Of a stretch of 41,061 nucleotides of DNA, positions 30,940 to 40,843 are shown in pieces. Position 1 is the stretch's first letter; each line of letters starts with the position of its first letter. This stretch comes from Gammaproteobacteria bacterium (GTDB lineage: Bacteria; Pseudomonadota; Gammaproteobacteria; Steroidobacterales; Steroidobacteraceae): assembly GCA_027366635.1 (NCBI GenBank), contig DAHXNE010000060.1:1-41061 (forward strand), in the 5' to 3' direction. Both the position numbers and the translations under genes were made by a program. A model generated the notes under the pieces. It was not told the DNA's origin and made no database searches. It worked only from the letters and a program-made list of their open reading frames with translations.

Positions 30940-31427
30940 AAGAGCGACTGACGGGCGCCATCATTCTTGTGGCGCTGATCGTGCTGTTGGTTCCCGAGCT
31001 GTTGACTGGACCGGCCTCTGTGGTGCGCGCAGGCAAGGCGCTCGGCCCGGCCGTCGCGGCTGGTGTGACCGCGGCCGGCTCATCGGTGCACTCGTACACG
31101 CTGCCGCTCGAGCCGCCCGACCGGGCGCGCGCCGCCGCCGCGGCCGGCCCTCGGACGTTGCCTCGTGCCGACCAGACTGCTTCACGGTCACGCTCCAGGA
31201 CGCGCTGGGCCGTCCAGGTCGGGGTCTTTGCGCTGCGTGGCGATGCCTTGCGCATGCAACAGCGCGTGCGTGCATTGGGTGTTCCCAGCCGGATCAGCCG
31301 GATGAGCTTGCGTGGCCGCATAGTATGGCGGGTGATCGCCGGGCCGGTCACCGGATCGACCGCCGGACAGGGGCTGGCGCGGCGGTTGCGCGTGCACGGC
31401 ATCAAGGGCGAGCTGCTGCGGATTTGA
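30936..31427 (+). CDS. dedD: SPOR-domain protein, DedD-like
   Basis: This is a small inner-membrane protein expected at the division septum, where SPOR domains bind denuded peptidoglycan. It has 163 residues. The N-terminal VKERLTGAIILVALIVLLVPELL has the charged start and single membrane helix of DedD. After a linker comes the SPOR domain RWAVQVGVFALRGDALRMQ to GIKGELLRI at the C-terminus. GTG at 30936 is chosen because it gives the DedD N-terminus and a 4-base overlap with folC. The position accD-folC-dedD-cvpA-purF is the same as in E. coli, which supports the name. Confidence 0.9.
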   Translation: MKERLTGAIILVALIVLLVPELLTGPASVVRAGKALGPAVAAGVTAAGSSVHSYTLPLEPPDRARAAAAAGPRTLPRADQTASRSRSRTRWAVQVGVFALRGDALRMQQRVRALGVPSRISRMSLRGRIVWRVIAGPVTGSTAGQGLARRLRVHGIKGELLRI

Positions 31428-31572
31428 ACGGGTGCTCAGCGCGCCGGCGTGCTCTCTTGTACAATCCACGCCCTCACGAACCGCTCCGTCCGACGATGCG
31501 CCCACAGCGGCTGCCGCATAGCGACAACCTTCCGCCATCGGCGTGGCCCGCCGGTGTGCGCCGTCAGACTGC

Positions 31573-32046
31573 ATGAACGTCGCGGACTACCTCATCGTCG
31601 CAGCAATCGTCGTGTCCGCCGTAGTGGGCGCGGTACGGGGCTTTCTGCGCGAGGCGATCGCGCTGGGGGCTTGGCTGGTGGCTCTGTTCGTCGCCTGGCA
31701 TTTCTCCAATCTGGTCGCGCCCCATCTCGGCGGGTTGCTCGCCGGGTCCGAGGTGCGCGAATGGGCTGCGCGCGTGATCATCGCGGCGCTGATTCTGCTG
31801 TTTGGCATGGCCCTCGGGGCGATCGTCAGCCATTTTGTGCGCCTGTCGATCTTCAGCGGTACCGACCGCTTCCTCGGCTTTATTTTCGGCGCGGCGCGCG
31901 GCGCGGTGCTGCTCGGGGTGTTCGTCATCGTGGCGCAGCGGTTGCATCTCGATGGCTCGTCTTGGTGGCGTAATTCCATGCTCCTGCCCTACGGCAAGCA
32001 GATCGCGGGCGGCCTGCGGACGCTGGTGGGAGCCGGACGGTCGTGA
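31573..32046 (+). CDS. cvpA: CvpA family inner-membrane protein
   Basis: This four-helix inner-membrane protein, needed for colicin V production in E. coli, has an uncertain biochemical role. It has 157 residues beginning MNVADYLIVAAIVVSAVVGAVRGFLREAIALGAW, the family signature, and four hydrophobic segments (about 5-25, 29-48, 64-86, 102-122). ATG 31573 gives the normal N-terminus; the frame is open 10 codons further up. A TACAAT that could be a -10 box lies at 31460-31465 in the 145-base gap after dedD. purF follows after 8 bases, the conserved cvpA-purF operon. No PurR-type operator was recognised. Confidence 0.92.
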   Translation: MNVADYLIVAAIVVSAVVGAVRGFLREAIALGAWLVALFVAWHFSNLVAPHLGGLLAGSEVREWAARVIIAALILLFGMALGAIVSHFVRLSIFSGTDRFLGFIFGAARGAVLLGVFVIVAQRLHLDGSSWWRNSMLLPYGKQIAGGLRTLVGAGRS

Positions 32047-32054
32047 GGTAGTCT

Positions 32055-33563
32055 ATGTGTGGAATCGTCGGTCTCGTCGGGACGAGCGCGGCCAACCAAC
32101 GCCTGTACGATGCGTTGACCGTGCTGCAGCACCGCGGCCAGGACGCGGCCGGCATCGCCACCTTCGGCGACAGCGGGCTGTGCATACGCAAGGCGAGCGG
32201 GCTGGTGCGCGACGTGTTTCAGCAGCAGCACATGTTCGGGTTGAGAGGCAACATCGGCATCGGCCACGTGCGCTACCCGACCGCCGGGTGCGAGGGCGTA
32301 TCGGAAGCGCAACCGTTCTACGTCAATTCCCCGTACGGCATTTGTCTGGCGCACAACGGCAACCTGACCAATGCCGCAGAGCTCGCCGAGGTGCTCAGCC
32401 GCGAGGATCGGCGCCACCTCAACACGGCCTCCGATTCCGAAGTGCTGCTCAACGTGCTGGCCTCGGAGCTGCAGCGCATCGGCACGCCGCGGGTCGCGGC
32501 GGCCGACGTGTTCGCCGCGCTCGAGGCGGTTTATCGGCGCTGCCGCGGCGGCTTCGCGGCGGTCGTCATGATCATCGGTTACGGCGTGGTCGGATTCCGC
32601 GACCCGAACGGCATTCGGCCGCTGGTGCTCGGCCAGCGCGACACGCCGCGCGGGCCGGAGTGGATGCTCGCTTCCGAGAGCGTTGCCCTCGACATCCTGT
32701 CGTTTCGCCTGGTGCGCGATGTGGCGCCCGGCGAGGCGGTGTTGATCGATGCGGCCGGCCGGCTGCACTCGCACCAATGTGCCGCCGTCACGCGGCACGC
32801 CCCGTGCATCTTCGAGTACGTGTATTTCGCCCGGCCGGATTCCAAGATCGACCATATCTCGGTCTATCGGGCCCGCATGCGCATGGGCGACCGGCTGGCC
32901 GAGAAGATCCTGCGCGAGCGGCCCAACCATGACATCGATGTGGTCATCCCGATTCCCGAGACCAGCTGCACCAGCGCGCTGCAGCTGGCGCAACGGCTCG
33001 GCCTGAAATATCGCGAGGGGTTCATCAAGAACAGGTACATCGGTCGCACCTTCATCATGCCGGGCCAGGACCAGCGCCAGCGCTCCGTGCGCAGCAAGCT
33101 GAACGCCATCGATCTGGAGTTCCGCGGCAAGAACGTGCTGCTGGTCGATGACTCCATCGTGCGCGGCACGACCTCGGCACAGATCATCGAGGTGGCGCGC
33201 GAGGCCGGGGCACGCCGGGTGTATTTTGCCTCGGCCGCCCCGCCGGTTCGCTTCCCCAATGTCTACGGGATCGACATGCCGGCGGCGCACGAGCTGGTCG
33301 CGAGCGGCCGTAGCGTCGATGAGGTGGCGCGCGTGATCGGCGCCGACTGGCTGGTGTATCAGGATCTGGAGGATCTGATCGGCGCCTGCCGGCACGAGGA
33401 TTCGACGGTTGAACTGTTCGACACGTCCTGTTTCTCCGGGGAGTACATCACGGGGGACGTTACACCACAGTATCTGGAGCGCCTGCAGCGTGAACGCTCC
33501 GATGAGGCCAAGAAACGCAGCCGTGACGGGCGTGGCCCCTTGAAACTCGTGCACGGTGGTTGA
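32055..33563 (+). CDS. purF: Amidophosphoribosyltransferase
   Basis: It transfers the glutamine amide to PRPP, giving phosphoribosylamine, the committed step of purine synthesis. The 502-residue protein starts MCGIVGLVG, with Cys2 becoming the N-terminal nucleophile; there is no propeptide, as in the E. coli type without an Fe-S cluster. The glutaminase part has [12 protein letters not shown] and HVRYPTAG; the phosphoribosyltransferase part has [14 protein letters not shown] (near 361) binding PRPP. The next gene, glycerate kinase, begins 8 bases before the purF stop. Confidence 0.97.
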   Translation: MCGIVGLVGTSAANQRLYDALTVLQHRGQDAAGIATFGDSGLCIRKASGLVRDVFQQQHMFGLRGNIGIGHVRYPTAGCEGVSEAQPFYVNSPYGICLAHNGNLTNAAELAEVLSREDRRHLNTASDSEVLLNVLASELQRIGTPRVAAADVFAALEAVYRRCRGGFAAVVMIIGYGVVGFRDPNGIRPLVLGQRDTPRGPEWMLASESVALDILSFRLVRDVAPGEAVLIDAAGRLHSHQCAAVTRHAPCIFEYVYFARPDSKIDHISVYRARMRMGDRLAEKILRERPNHDIDVVIPIPETSCTSALQLAQRLGLKYREGFIKNRYIGRTFIMPGQDQRQRSVRSKLNAIDLEFRGKNVLLVDDSIVRGTTSAQIIEVAREAGARRVYFASAAPPVRFPNVYGIDMPAAHELVASGRSVDEVARVIGADWLVYQDLEDLIGACRHEDSTVELFDTSCFSGEYITGDVTPQYLERLQRERSDEAKKRSRDGRGPLKLVHGG

Positions 33564-34737
33564 GAGCGCCGCAGCCGCGGGAACCCGCGGGGCGCTGCTG
33601 GTCGAGTTGTTTCGGGCGGGGCTCGAGCGGGTTGACGGGCGGCGGTGCGTACGCGTGGCGCTGGCCGCAGCGCTGCCCGGGCGCTTTGCCGCGGTCGCGA
33701 TCGGCAAGGCCGCCCTCGCCATGGCGAGGGGCGCTCAAGAGGCGCTCGGTGACTCACTCGAGCGGCTGCTGGTCGTCTGTCCGGACGACCCGTCCGCCGA
33801 GACCCTCGGTGGCCGGCCGTGTGTCGAAATCCATCGGAGCGCGCATCCCGTGCCCGACGAGCGCTCGTTGCTCGCCGGGGCGCGCCTGCTGTCCTGGCTC
33901 GAGGCGCTGCCGTCGGCGGTGACACCGCTCTTTCTGATCTCGGGGGGGGCTTCGGCTCTGGTCGAGGCACCGATACCCGGCGTGACGCTCGATGAGCTGG
34001 TCCGAGTCTCGCGGCGCGGACTGGCCGAGGGCCAGGATATCGCGGTGCTCAACGCCGCGCGTGCGGCTCTCTCGCAGATCAAGGGGGGGCGCCTGGCGGC
34101 GCGTCTCGCGGGCCGCTCGGGGCTCGCACTGTTCATCTCGGATGTTCCGGGGGACGATCCGGCTCTTATCGGCTCGGGCTTGCTGGGTCCGGCACCCGGC
34201 GGGGATGCGATCCGGCGCACGATCATCGCCTCGATCGATATGGCCATGGATGCGGTGGTCGAGGCGGCGCGGGCGCGCGGCCTGAGTGCGCGGCGCGCGC
34301 GCACGCGCTTTTCGGGAGATGTGGCGCGGCTGGCCGTGCAATTTACCCACGAGCTCGCGCTGGGCGAAGCGCAGATCCGCGTGTGGGGGGGCGAGTCGAC
34401 GCTGCGCCTGCCGCCGGCACCCGGCCACGGCGGCCGTAATCAACATCTGGCGCTGACGGCGGCGCGGCTGCTCGCCGGCTACCCGGATCTGGCCCTGCTT
34501 GCGGCCGGCACCGACGGCATCGATGGTCCGACCACCGCCGCCGGAGCGATCGTCGACGGCGACACCTGTGGGCGGATTGCGCTGCTCGGCCTGGACTGCG
34601 ACGAGAGCCTCCAGCGTGCCGATTCGGGCGCGGCGCTGGCGGCGGCGGGCGCGCTGCTGCGCACCGGTCCCACGGGAACCAACGTCGCTGATCTGGTGAT
34701 CGGCGCGAAGTTGCCGCCGCGACTGGCGGCCGCGTAG
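33556..34737 (+). CDS. Glycerate 2-kinase, MOFRL family (GckA/TtuD type)
   Basis: It phosphorylates D-glycerate to 2-phosphoglycerate, linking glyoxylate, hydroxypyruvate or tartrate breakdown to glycolysis. The 393-residue protein has the DUF4147 N-terminal domain ([71 protein letters not shown]) and the C-terminal MOFRL domain ([51 protein letters not shown]). It starts at GTG 33556, overlapping purF by 8 bases; a downstream start is possible. No tartronate semialdehyde reductase or glyoxylate gene is nearby. Confidence 0.92.
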   Translation: MVESAAAAGTRGALLVELFRAGLERVDGRRCVRVALAAALPGRFAAVAIGKAALAMARGAQEALGDSLERLLVVCPDDPSAETLGGRPCVEIHRSAHPVPDERSLLAGARLLSWLEALPSAVTPLFLISGGASALVEAPIPGVTLDELVRVSRRGLAEGQDIAVLNAARAALSQIKGGRLAARLAGRSGLALFISDVPGDDPALIGSGLLGPAPGGDAIRRTIIASIDMAMDAVVEAARARGLSARRARTRFSGDVARLAVQFTHELALGEAQIRVWGGESTLRLPPAPGHGGRNQHLALTAARLLAGYPDLALLAAGTDGIDGPTTAAGAIVDGDTCGRIALLGLDCDESLQRADSGAALAAAGALLRTGPTGTNVADLVIGAKLPPRLAAA

Positions 34738-34811
34738 CATTTGCTTGCGCCGCGAGTCGCGGGCGCGGTTAAGATTGACCATGGTCGAGGTTCTGACGGA
34801 GGATTAAAGTG

Positions 34812-35324
34812 ATGAAACGAAGTCTCATCCTGCTGGTTCTCGCCGGTGCCGCAAGTGTGGCGTTAGCCCAGCCGCCGGCCATGCCGATGTCCCATCCCGG
34901 CTCGAGCTCGAGCTGGAACAGTCCCCAGGCCATGAAGCGGATGCACCGTATGGAGCGCTGGCGGCTGCACCAGCTCACCGTGTTGCTCGACCTGACGGCC
35001 GCACAGCGCCAGCAGGTCAAATCGATTTTCCGACAGCAGCGTGCCGCGATGCGCCAGAACATGCGGGCGATGCGTCGGACCATGAGGCCGATCCGGCGTG
35101 CCATGCGCAAAGCCATGCGGCAGATGCGCGGGGCGCGGCGCTCGGCTCACACGGCGATGATGAATAAGCTGGCGCACGTGCTGAGCGCCGAGCAGATGGC
35201 CAAGTTCAAGGTGCTGATTCCGCCCCCGGGGTTGATGCCGAGGATGATGCACCGGCCGATGATGTGGAAGCGAGGCTGGCAGGGGCCGCCGCCTGCGCAC
35301 GCGCCGGGTCCGCCGCAGCACTGA
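34812..35324 (+). CDS. Methionine-rich periplasmic protein, Spy/CpxP-like
   Basis: The 170-residue exported protein has a signal peptide ending ALA at residue 19. The mature chain is very basic and rich in methionine: about 21 Met in total, clustered in MKRMHRM, in a long helix where Met recurs every three to four residues between Arg residues, and in RMMHRPMM near the end. Two LTxxQ-like motifs, LTAAQ and LSAEQ, mark the Spy/CpxP fold, a cradle-shaped periplasmic chaperone often induced by envelope or copper stress. The Met and His clusters could bind Cu(I); that is inference. GGAGG lies 9 bases before ATG 34812; the GTG directly before it at 34809 is an alternative start. No CpxAR or copper gene is nearby. 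The C-terminus is Pro-rich. Confidence 0.8.
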   Translation: MKRSLILLVLAGAASVALAQPPAMPMSHPGSSSSWNSPQAMKRMHRMERWRLHQLTVLLDLTAAQRQQVKSIFRQQRAAMRQNMRAMRRTMRPIRRAMRKAMRQMRGARRSAHTAMMNKLAHVLSAEQMAKFKVLIPPPGLMPRMMHRPMMWKRGWQGPPPAHAPGPPQH

Positions 35325-35334
35325 TTGCGCGCGG

Positions 35335-36096
35335 TCAGCGGGCCAACTCGCACAACTTATACAGCCCATCCTGGTAGCGCAGGACACTGCCCTGCTCGTA
35401 CCAGGCGCCGAGCACGATGCGCTGGACGGCCTGTCCCCCCGCCAGCGCATCGTGAACGGCGGGCCGGTGGGTGTGGCCGTGAATCATGCGGCGCACCTGC
35501 GTTGCGCGGAACGCAGCATCCACGGCTTGCGGGTTCACGTCCATGACGCGGGGCGGCGTGCGGGCAGTGTGGGACTTGCTGCCGGCGCGCACCTCGTTTG
35601 CGAGCAGCTCGCGCGTGGCCAGAGGAAGGGCCAGAAACCGCCGTTGCCAGCGGGGCGCCCTGACGAGGGTACGCAACTCCTGGTAGGCATGGTCGTCCGT
35701 GCACAGCGCATCGCCGTGAGTCAGCAGCACCGGTTCGCCCCCGAACCGGGTGATGACCGGATCGGGCAGCAGGCGGCAGCCCGTGCGGGCGCAAAAGCCC
35801 TCACCGAGGAGAAAATCACGATTGCCGTGCAGTAGGAAGCAGGCCACCCCGCTGCCGCTGAGTGCTGCCAGTGCCGCGATCACCTCGCGGTGGCCAGGAT
35901 CGTCATCGCCCACCCACGACTCGAACAGATCGCCGAGGATGTACAGGGCCTCGGCCCGCGCCGCGTCGGTGCGCAGGAAGTGCAGAAACTGCCGCTCAGC
36001 CGCGCCGCCAGGGGCCTCCAGATGAACGTCGGATACGAAAAGGCAGTGCCGGGGTCCGGATGGCTCTTCGATCGGCGCGAGCGGCTGCGTACTCAC
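35335..36096 (-). CDS. lpxH: UDP-2,3-diacylglucosamine diphosphatase
   Basis: It hydrolyses UDP-2,3-diacylglucosamine to lipid X, the fourth step of lipid A synthesis, at the inner face of the cytoplasmic membrane. The 253-residue metallophosphoesterase has all metal-site motifs: SDVH (Asp23, His25), GDLFE (Asp56), HGNRD (Asn92), THGD (His127) and GHTHRP (His206, His208). The ATG overlaps the stop of the upstream cyclophilin gene (ATGA), so they are coupled. ppi-lpxH next to cysS is also the E. coli order. Convergent with the methionine-rich protein gene. Confidence 0.96.
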   Translation of the reverse strand: MSTQPLAPIEEPSGPRHCLFVSDVHLEAPGGAAERQFLHFLRTDAARAEALYILGDLFESWVGDDDPGHREVIAALAALSGSGVACFLLHGNRDFLLGEGFCARTGCRLLPDPVITRFGGEPVLLTHGDALCTDDHAYQELRTLVRAPRWQRRFLALPLATRELLANEVRAGSKSHTARTPPRVMDVNPQAVDAAFRATQVRRMIHGHTHRPAVHDALAGGQAVQRIVLGAWYEQGSVLRYQDGLYKLCELAR

Positions 36097-36884
36097 GACT
36101 TCGGCGGCGGTGTACCGCCGGATGGCGGTGATTCGGGCTTGGAGCCCGAGGGCTTGGTCGCGGAGGCGGCGCCCGCACGAGCCGCCGCAGCCGGTTTCTG
36201 GGCGGCGCCGCCCGCGGGTGCGATCTTGCCAGGGACCGGGCCTGCCGCCGAAGCCGCGTGCGGCTTCCCCGGGGTGATGAGCTGGATGCTCCTGATCACG
36301 ACGGGTTTGAGCGGCGCATAAGATTTGAACGGGCCGAATGCGCCCGTTGGCACCATGCCGATGCGCTCCACCACGTCCATGCCCCGGATGACCTTGCCGA
36401 ACACCGCGTAGCCCCAGCGGGTGGGTAAGGGGTCGAGCTCGGGATTGTCGACCAGATTGACGTAGAACTGCGCGGTGCCGCTATCGGGATTGGCCCCGCG
36501 CGCCAGCCCGACGGTGCCGGCCCGGTTCCCCAGCCCGTTGCCGGACTCGTTGACCACCGGCGGGCCGGTGGGCTTGCGCGCGTAAGGCGGCGTAGCCTCG
36601 TGACCGCCGCCCTGGATGATGAAGTTGGCCACGACTCGATGGAACAGGGTGTTGGTGTAGAACCCCGAGCGCACGTAGTGCAGGAAGTCCTTCACAGTGA
36701 GCGGCGCTCGCCGCGGGCGCAGCTCAATCACGAACGAGCCCATGCTGGTGTTCACGCGCACCTCGGGATTCGGCTGCGCGCTGCGCGCGGCGGCCGGCGC
36801 GCCGAGCAATCCCAGGCCGACGATCAGCGCGAATGCGGCCGGCGGCGTGCCGCGGCGCGCGAATGTCCGATTTCGGTCGTGCAT
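36093..36884 (-). CDS. Peptidyl-prolyl cis-trans isomerase, cyclophilin type, exported
   Basis: It catalyses proline isomerisation in protein folding. From ATG 36884, with GGGAGT just upstream, it has 263 residues. The N-terminus has a basic start and a hydrophobic stretch FALIVGLGLLGAPAAARSA that looks like a signal peptide, so it acts in the periplasm, like PpiA. The cyclophilin domain (about 41-203) has the active site FHRVVANFIIQGG with Arg83, Phe88 and Gln91, and GTVGLARG with GTAQFYVNLVDN. Residues 206-263 are an unusual Ala/Pro/Lys-rich low-complexity tail absent from E. coli PpiA/PpiB. The stop overlaps the lpxH start. Divergent from gltX. Confidence 0.92.
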   Translation of the reverse strand: MHDRNRTFARRGTPPAAFALIVGLGLLGAPAAARSAQPNPEVRVNTSMGSFVIELRPRRAPLTVKDFLHYVRSGFYTNTLFHRVVANFIIQGGGHEATPPYARKPTGPPVVNESGNGLGNRAGTVGLARGANPDSGTAQFYVNLVDNPELDPLPTRWGYAVFGKVIRGMDVVERIGMVPTGAFGPFKSYAPLKPVVIRSIQLITPGKPHAASAAGPVPGKIAPAGGAAQKPAAAARAGAASATKPSGSKPESPPSGGTPPPKS

Positions 36885-36919
36885 CGGTACTCCCAACGAA
36901 GTTGCCCAGGCTGGCCATC

Positions 36920-36949
36920 TTAGCAGCGCCGTGCCAAACCCCGTACTAT
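36920..36949 (+). promoter_or_regulatory. Possible gltX promoter giving a nearly leaderless mRNA
   Basis: TACTAT at 36944-36949 is a good -10 box; TTAGCA at 36920-36925 is a modest -35 with an 18-base spacer. The expected start of transcription is within a few bases of the gltX ATG at 36958, and no ribosome-binding sequence lies upstream of that ATG. Confidence 0.45.
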
Positions 36950-36957
36950 GCGCACCC

Positions 36958-38391
36958 ATGGCACAAATGGGCAGCGTAACCGGCCAGGAGTTCAGTCGCG
37001 GCGCGACCCGCTTCGCTCCGAGTCCCAGCGGCGAGATGCACCTGGGCAATGCGCGTACCGCGCTGTTTAATTACTTGCTGGCGCGCCAGGCCGGTGAGCG
37101 CTTTGTGCTGCGGATCGAGGATACCGACGCCGCTCGCACTCGCTCCGAGTATATCGAGGGGCTGCTGGCCGATCTGCGCTGGCTGGGTCTGGAGTGGGAC
37201 GCCGGTCCGGGCCGCGAGGACGCGCTCGGCCCGTATTGTCAGTCGCAGCGCACGGCGTACTATACGGACTGGCTGGCTCGCCTTGAGGATCTGGGTGCCG
37301 TCTATCCCTGCTTCTGCACGGCGCTGGAGCTGGAAGCCTCACGCCGGGCGCAGCGCGCTGCGGGGCGCCCGCCGCGTTATGCTGGCACCTGCCGGGACCT
37401 GAGCGCGCCGCAGAGAGCGCGCAAACGGGCTCAGGGGATTGCCGCGACACTGCGTTTCCGTGTGCCCCTGGGCCAGCGCATCGAGTTCACGGATCTGGTG
37501 CACGGACCGCAGGGTTTTCTCTCGGACGACATCGGGGACTTCGTGATCCGCCGAGCCGATGGCTCGGCCGCGTTCTTTTTCTGCAATGCCGTGGACGATG
37601 CGAGCATGGGCGTGTCCCGGGTGCTGCGCGGCGAGGATCACCTGGCCAACACGCCGCGCCAGTTGCTGGTGCTCGCGGCGCTCGGCTTGCCGGTCCCGAG
37701 TTACGGGCACGTCTCGCTCATCCTCGGCCCCGACGGCGCGCCACTCTCGAAGCGACACGGCGCGGTCAGTGTGCGCGAGTTTCGCGAGCGCGGTTACCGA
37801 CCCGAGGCGCTGCTGAACTACCTCTTCCGCCTGGGCCACTCGAGTTCGAATCATGCGCTGCTCGGTCTGCCGGAGCTCGCCCACGCGTTCGATACGGGTC
37901 ATCTGGGCAGATCGAGCGCGCACTACGACGAGCAGCAGCTGCGCGTCTGGCAGAAGGCCGCGGTGCATCAGCTGACTCCGCAGCAGACGCGCGGCTGGCT
38001 CGCGGCGCTGCTGCCTGAGGGAATCGCCGCTGCAGCGGCCGATGCGTTCGTCGCCGCAGTGGCGCCGAACCTGGTGCTGCCGCAGGACGCCGCGCCCTGG
38101 GTGCGCATCGTATTCGGCGGGCCGCCCGCGCTCGAATCGCTGGACGAGCAGGTGGTTCGCGAGGCGGGTCCGGGATTTTTTGCCGCCGCGGCCCGCGCCG
38201 CCGCGGCGAGCGCGAGCGACCCGGCGGCCATTATGGCCGCGGTCCGTACCGCGAGCGGCCGCAAGGGGGCGCAGCTGTACATGCCTTTGCGGCTGGCGCT
38301 GACCGGATGCCGCCACGGGCCGGAGTTGGGGCCGCTACTGAAGGCGCTGCCGGCGGGGGAGGCCGAGCGGCGCCTGGCGCGGTTTGCATAG
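36958..38391 (+). CDS. gltX: Glutamyl-tRNA synthetase
   Basis: It charges tRNA-Glu with glutamate. The 477-residue class I synthetase has the HIGH-type motif [19 protein letters not shown] (21-39) and KMSKS-type motif LSKRHG (263-268); a zinc-like site with Cys118, Cys120 and Cys145 is retained. The C-terminal anticodon-binding region is present, so it is not the short glutamyl-Q-tRNA(Asp) synthetase GluQ. The start is ATG 36958 or ATG 36967; the longer open frame to 36697 runs antisense to the cyclophilin gene. A -10 box ends only 8 bases before the first ATG. cysS follows after 41 bases. Confidence 0.93.
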   Translation: MAQMGSVTGQEFSRGATRFAPSPSGEMHLGNARTALFNYLLARQAGERFVLRIEDTDAARTRSEYIEGLLADLRWLGLEWDAGPGREDALGPYCQSQRTAYYTDWLARLEDLGAVYPCFCTALELEASRRAQRAAGRPPRYAGTCRDLSAPQRARKRAQGIAATLRFRVPLGQRIEFTDLVHGPQGFLSDDIGDFVIRRADGSAAFFFCNAVDDASMGVSRVLRGEDHLANTPRQLLVLAALGLPVPSYGHVSLILGPDGAPLSKRHGAVSVREFRERGYRPEALLNYLFRLGHSSSNHALLGLPELAHAFDTGHLGRSSAHYDEQQLRVWQKAAVHQLTPQQTRGWLAALLPEGIAAAAADAFVAAVAPNLVLPQDAAPWVRIVFGGPPALESLDEQVVREAGPGFFAAAARAAAASASDPAAIMAAVRTASGRKGAQLYMPLRLALTGCRHGPELGPLLKALPAGEAERRLARFA

Positions 38392-38432
38392 ACAGCTGGC
38401 CCGACAGTGGTTCGCGGCGTGACATCGAGACC

Positions 38433-39872
38433 ATGATGATTGTGATCCACAACTCCCTCACCGGAAACAAGCAGCCGCTCACGCCCATCGTGCCGGGCGA
38501 GGTGCGCATGTACGTGTGCGGCATGACGGTGTACGACTTTCTGCACATCGGTCACGCGCGCATGATGATCGTGTTCGACGTGGTGACCCGATATTTGCGC
38601 TGTCGGGGCTACCGCGTGACCTACGTGCGCAATATCACGGACATCGACGACAAGATCATCAGACGCGCCGCCGAGAACGGCGAGTCGATCGAGGCGCTTA
38701 CGACCCGCTACATCGATGCCATGCACGCCGATTGCGCCGCCCTCGGCGTGCTGCGGCCGGATTTCGAGCCGCGCGCCACCGCCCACGTGCCCGGGATCGT
38801 GGCCATGGTCGCGAAGCTCATCGAGCGCGGTTACGCGTACGTTGCGGCGAACGGCGATGTCCTGTACGCGGTGGCGAAATTCGACGGCTACGGCCGCCTC
38901 TCGGGCAAGCGCTTGACGGACCTGCGCGCCGGGGCGCGTGTGGAGATCGACACGGGCAAGCGCGATCCGCTTGATTTCGTGCTGTGGAAGCACGCCAAGC
39001 CGGGCGAGCCGTCGTGGAACTCGCCGTGGGGAGCGGGCCGTCCGGGCTGGCACATCGAGTGCTCGGCGATGTCCGTGGCGTTACTGGGGGCGCATTTCGA
39101 CATCCACGGCGGTGGCATGGACCTGAAGTTTCCGCATCACGAGAACGAGATCGCCCAGTCGTGCGCCGCGACCGGAGAGCGCTTCGCCGAGATCTGGATG
39201 CACAACGGATTCGTCAACGTCGACAACGAAAAGATGTCGAAGTCCCTCGGCAATTTCTTCACCGTACGCGAGGTGCTGCCGAAACTCCGTCATCCCGAGG
39301 TGCTGCGCTACTGCGTGCTTGCGAGCCACTATCGCGGACCCATCAACTACTCGCTCGAGCAGCTCGAGCAGGCCGATGCGGCGCTGCAGCGGCTGTACCT
39401 CGCCTTGCGCGGACCGGCGCCGCCGGTCGCGCCGGTCGACTCGCCGCATGTGCGCCGATTCCACGCGGCGATGGACGATGATTTCAACACGCCGGAGGCG
39501 CTCTCGGTCCTGCAAGCCCTGGCGCGGGAGATCAATACGGCGCGGGACGCGGGTGATGCGCCGCGGGCCGCGGCGCGGACCGCGGAGCTGCGCCTGCTCG
39601 GCGGGGTGCTCGGCCTGCTCGGCGAGAACGCCGAGCAGTGGCTGCGGCGCGCCAAACCAGATGCCGCCGCGACCTCGCTGTCAGCCGCCGCGAGCGCGAA
39701 TTCGGCCGAAGCGCTCAGCGATGGCGCGATCGAAGCGCAAATCGCCGCCCGCGCGGCGGCGCGCCAGGCGAAGAACTGGGCCGAATCGGATCGGATCCGT
39801 GACGTGCTGGCGCGTGCCGGTGTCATCCTGGAGGACAAGCCGGGCGGTGTGACCGACTGGCGGCGAGCGTAG
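38433..39872 (+). CDS. cysS: Cysteinyl-tRNA synthetase
   Basis: It charges tRNA-Cys. The 479-residue class I enzyme has the zinc ligand Cys29 in [14 protein letters not shown] at 38-41, WHIECSAM and HHENEIAQ supplying the other zinc ligands, KMSKS at 267-271 and the DALR helical bundle after about 340. Two ATG codons in a row (38433 and 38436) are possible starts. The region around 415-440 contains an Ala/Ser-rich insert before the last helix. It lies downstream of gltX on the same strand and is convergent with folD. Confidence 0.96.
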   Translation: MMIVIHNSLTGNKQPLTPIVPGEVRMYVCGMTVYDFLHIGHARMMIVFDVVTRYLRCRGYRVTYVRNITDIDDKIIRRAAENGESIEALTTRYIDAMHADCAALGVLRPDFEPRATAHVPGIVAMVAKLIERGYAYVAANGDVLYAVAKFDGYGRLSGKRLTDLRAGARVEIDTGKRDPLDFVLWKHAKPGEPSWNSPWGAGRPGWHIECSAMSVALLGAHFDIHGGGMDLKFPHHENEIAQSCAATGERFAEIWMHNGFVNVDNEKMSKSLGNFFTVREVLPKLRHPEVLRYCVLASHYRGPINYSLEQLEQADAALQRLYLALRGPAPPVAPVDSPHVRRFHAAMDDDFNTPEALSVLQALAREINTARDAGDAPRAAARTAELRLLGGVLGLLGENAEQWLRRAKPDAAATSLSAAASANSAEALSDGAIEAQIAARAAARQAKNWAESDRIRDVLARAGVILEDKPGGVTDWRRA

Positions 39873-39889
39873 CCGGGGCTCGGTGCCCT

Positions 39890-40753
39890 CTAGCGGGCTT
39901 GCTCGAGACGGCGGTGGAATGCCTCCAGCGTGTTGTGCATCAGCATCGCCACGGTCATGGGGCCGACGCCGCCGGGCACCGGTGTGATCCAGCCGGCGCG
40001 CTCGCGCGCCGCCTCGAACTGCACATCGCCAACCAGACGACCGTCCTCGAGCCGATTCATCCCGACGTCGATCACGATGCATCCCGGCTTTATCCACTCT
40101 CCGGGAACCAGTGCGGGCTTGCCGGCCGCGACCACCAGAATATCGGCCTGACGGACCAAGGCCGCGAGGTCGCTCGTGAACCGATGGCAGACTGTGATGG
40201 TCGCCCCCATGAGCAGCAGCTCGAGCGCCATGGGGCGTCCGACGATGTTCGAGGCGCCGACGATCACGGCATGCTGGCCTTTTAGCGGGGCGCCGATGTG
40301 CTCGAGCAGCTTGATGATGCCGTAGGGAGTGCAGGGCCGTATCAGCGGGATGCGCTGCGCCAGGCGTCCTACGTTGTACGGATGGAAGCCGTCGACGTCT
40401 TTGGCTGGGTCGATGCGTTCGATCACGGTGGTGGAACGGATCTGATCGGGCAGGGGCAGCTGGACCAGGATGCCGTCGATATCCGGATCGCGATTGAGCT
40501 TGTCGATGAGCGCCAGCAGCGCGATTTCCGAGCAGGAGCGCGGCAGGTCGTGCGCCACCGAGCGAATGCCGACCTCCTCGCAGGCCTTGCGCTTATTGCG
40601 CACGTACACGTCCGAGGCGGGATTGTCGCCGACCTTGACGACGGCGAGCGCCGGCTGCCGGTGACCTCGCGCCGCGGCGGCTTCGATGGCCGTTCGGACC
40701 TGAGCCTTGACTTTGCCGGCAAGCTCGCGGCCGTCGATCACTACTGCCGTCAT
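39890..40753 (-). CDS. folD: Methylenetetrahydrofolate dehydrogenase / methenyltetrahydrofolate cyclohydrolase
   Basis: It interconverts 5,10-methylene-, 5,10-methenyl- and 10-formyl-tetrahydrofolate with NADP, supplying one-carbon units for purines and formyl-methionine. The 287-residue protein has the catalytic Tyr50 and Lys54 ([10 protein letters not shown]), GILVQLPLP, the NADP motif [11 protein letters not shown] (usually GRSNIVG, so the Arg contacting the NADP phosphate is Ala here) and [15 protein letters not shown] 40753 gives the usual length; an in-frame GTG at 40774 is possible. It is convergent with cysS, and the truncated tRNA-Pro lies upstream on the other strand. Confidence 0.95.
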   Translation of the reverse strand: MTAVVIDGRELAGKVKAQVRTAIEAAAARGHRQPALAVVKVGDNPASDVYVRNKRKACEEVGIRSVAHDLPRSCSEIALLALIDKLNRDPDIDGILVQLPLPDQIRSTTVIERIDPAKDVDGFHPYNVGRLAQRIPLIRPCTPYGIIKLLEHIGAPLKGQHAVIVGASNIVGRPMALELLLMGATITVCHRFTSDLAALVRQADILVVAAGKPALVPGEWIKPGCIVIDVGMNRLEDGRLVGDVQFEAARERAGWITPVPGGVGPMTVAMLMHNTLEAFHRRLEQAR

Positions 40754-40843
40754 GCGCTGCTTCTCGACCTGCACTTTTGCGAACCGCCAATTCTCGCATA
40801 TCGTGGTCGGCTGCCTGCGGAATGCACCGCCGGGGGCGCCGGT

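Noticed and set aside
31428-31572. PurR operator before cvpA-purF
   Set aside because: Only a TACAAT -10-like string is present; nothing close to the known purine operator.
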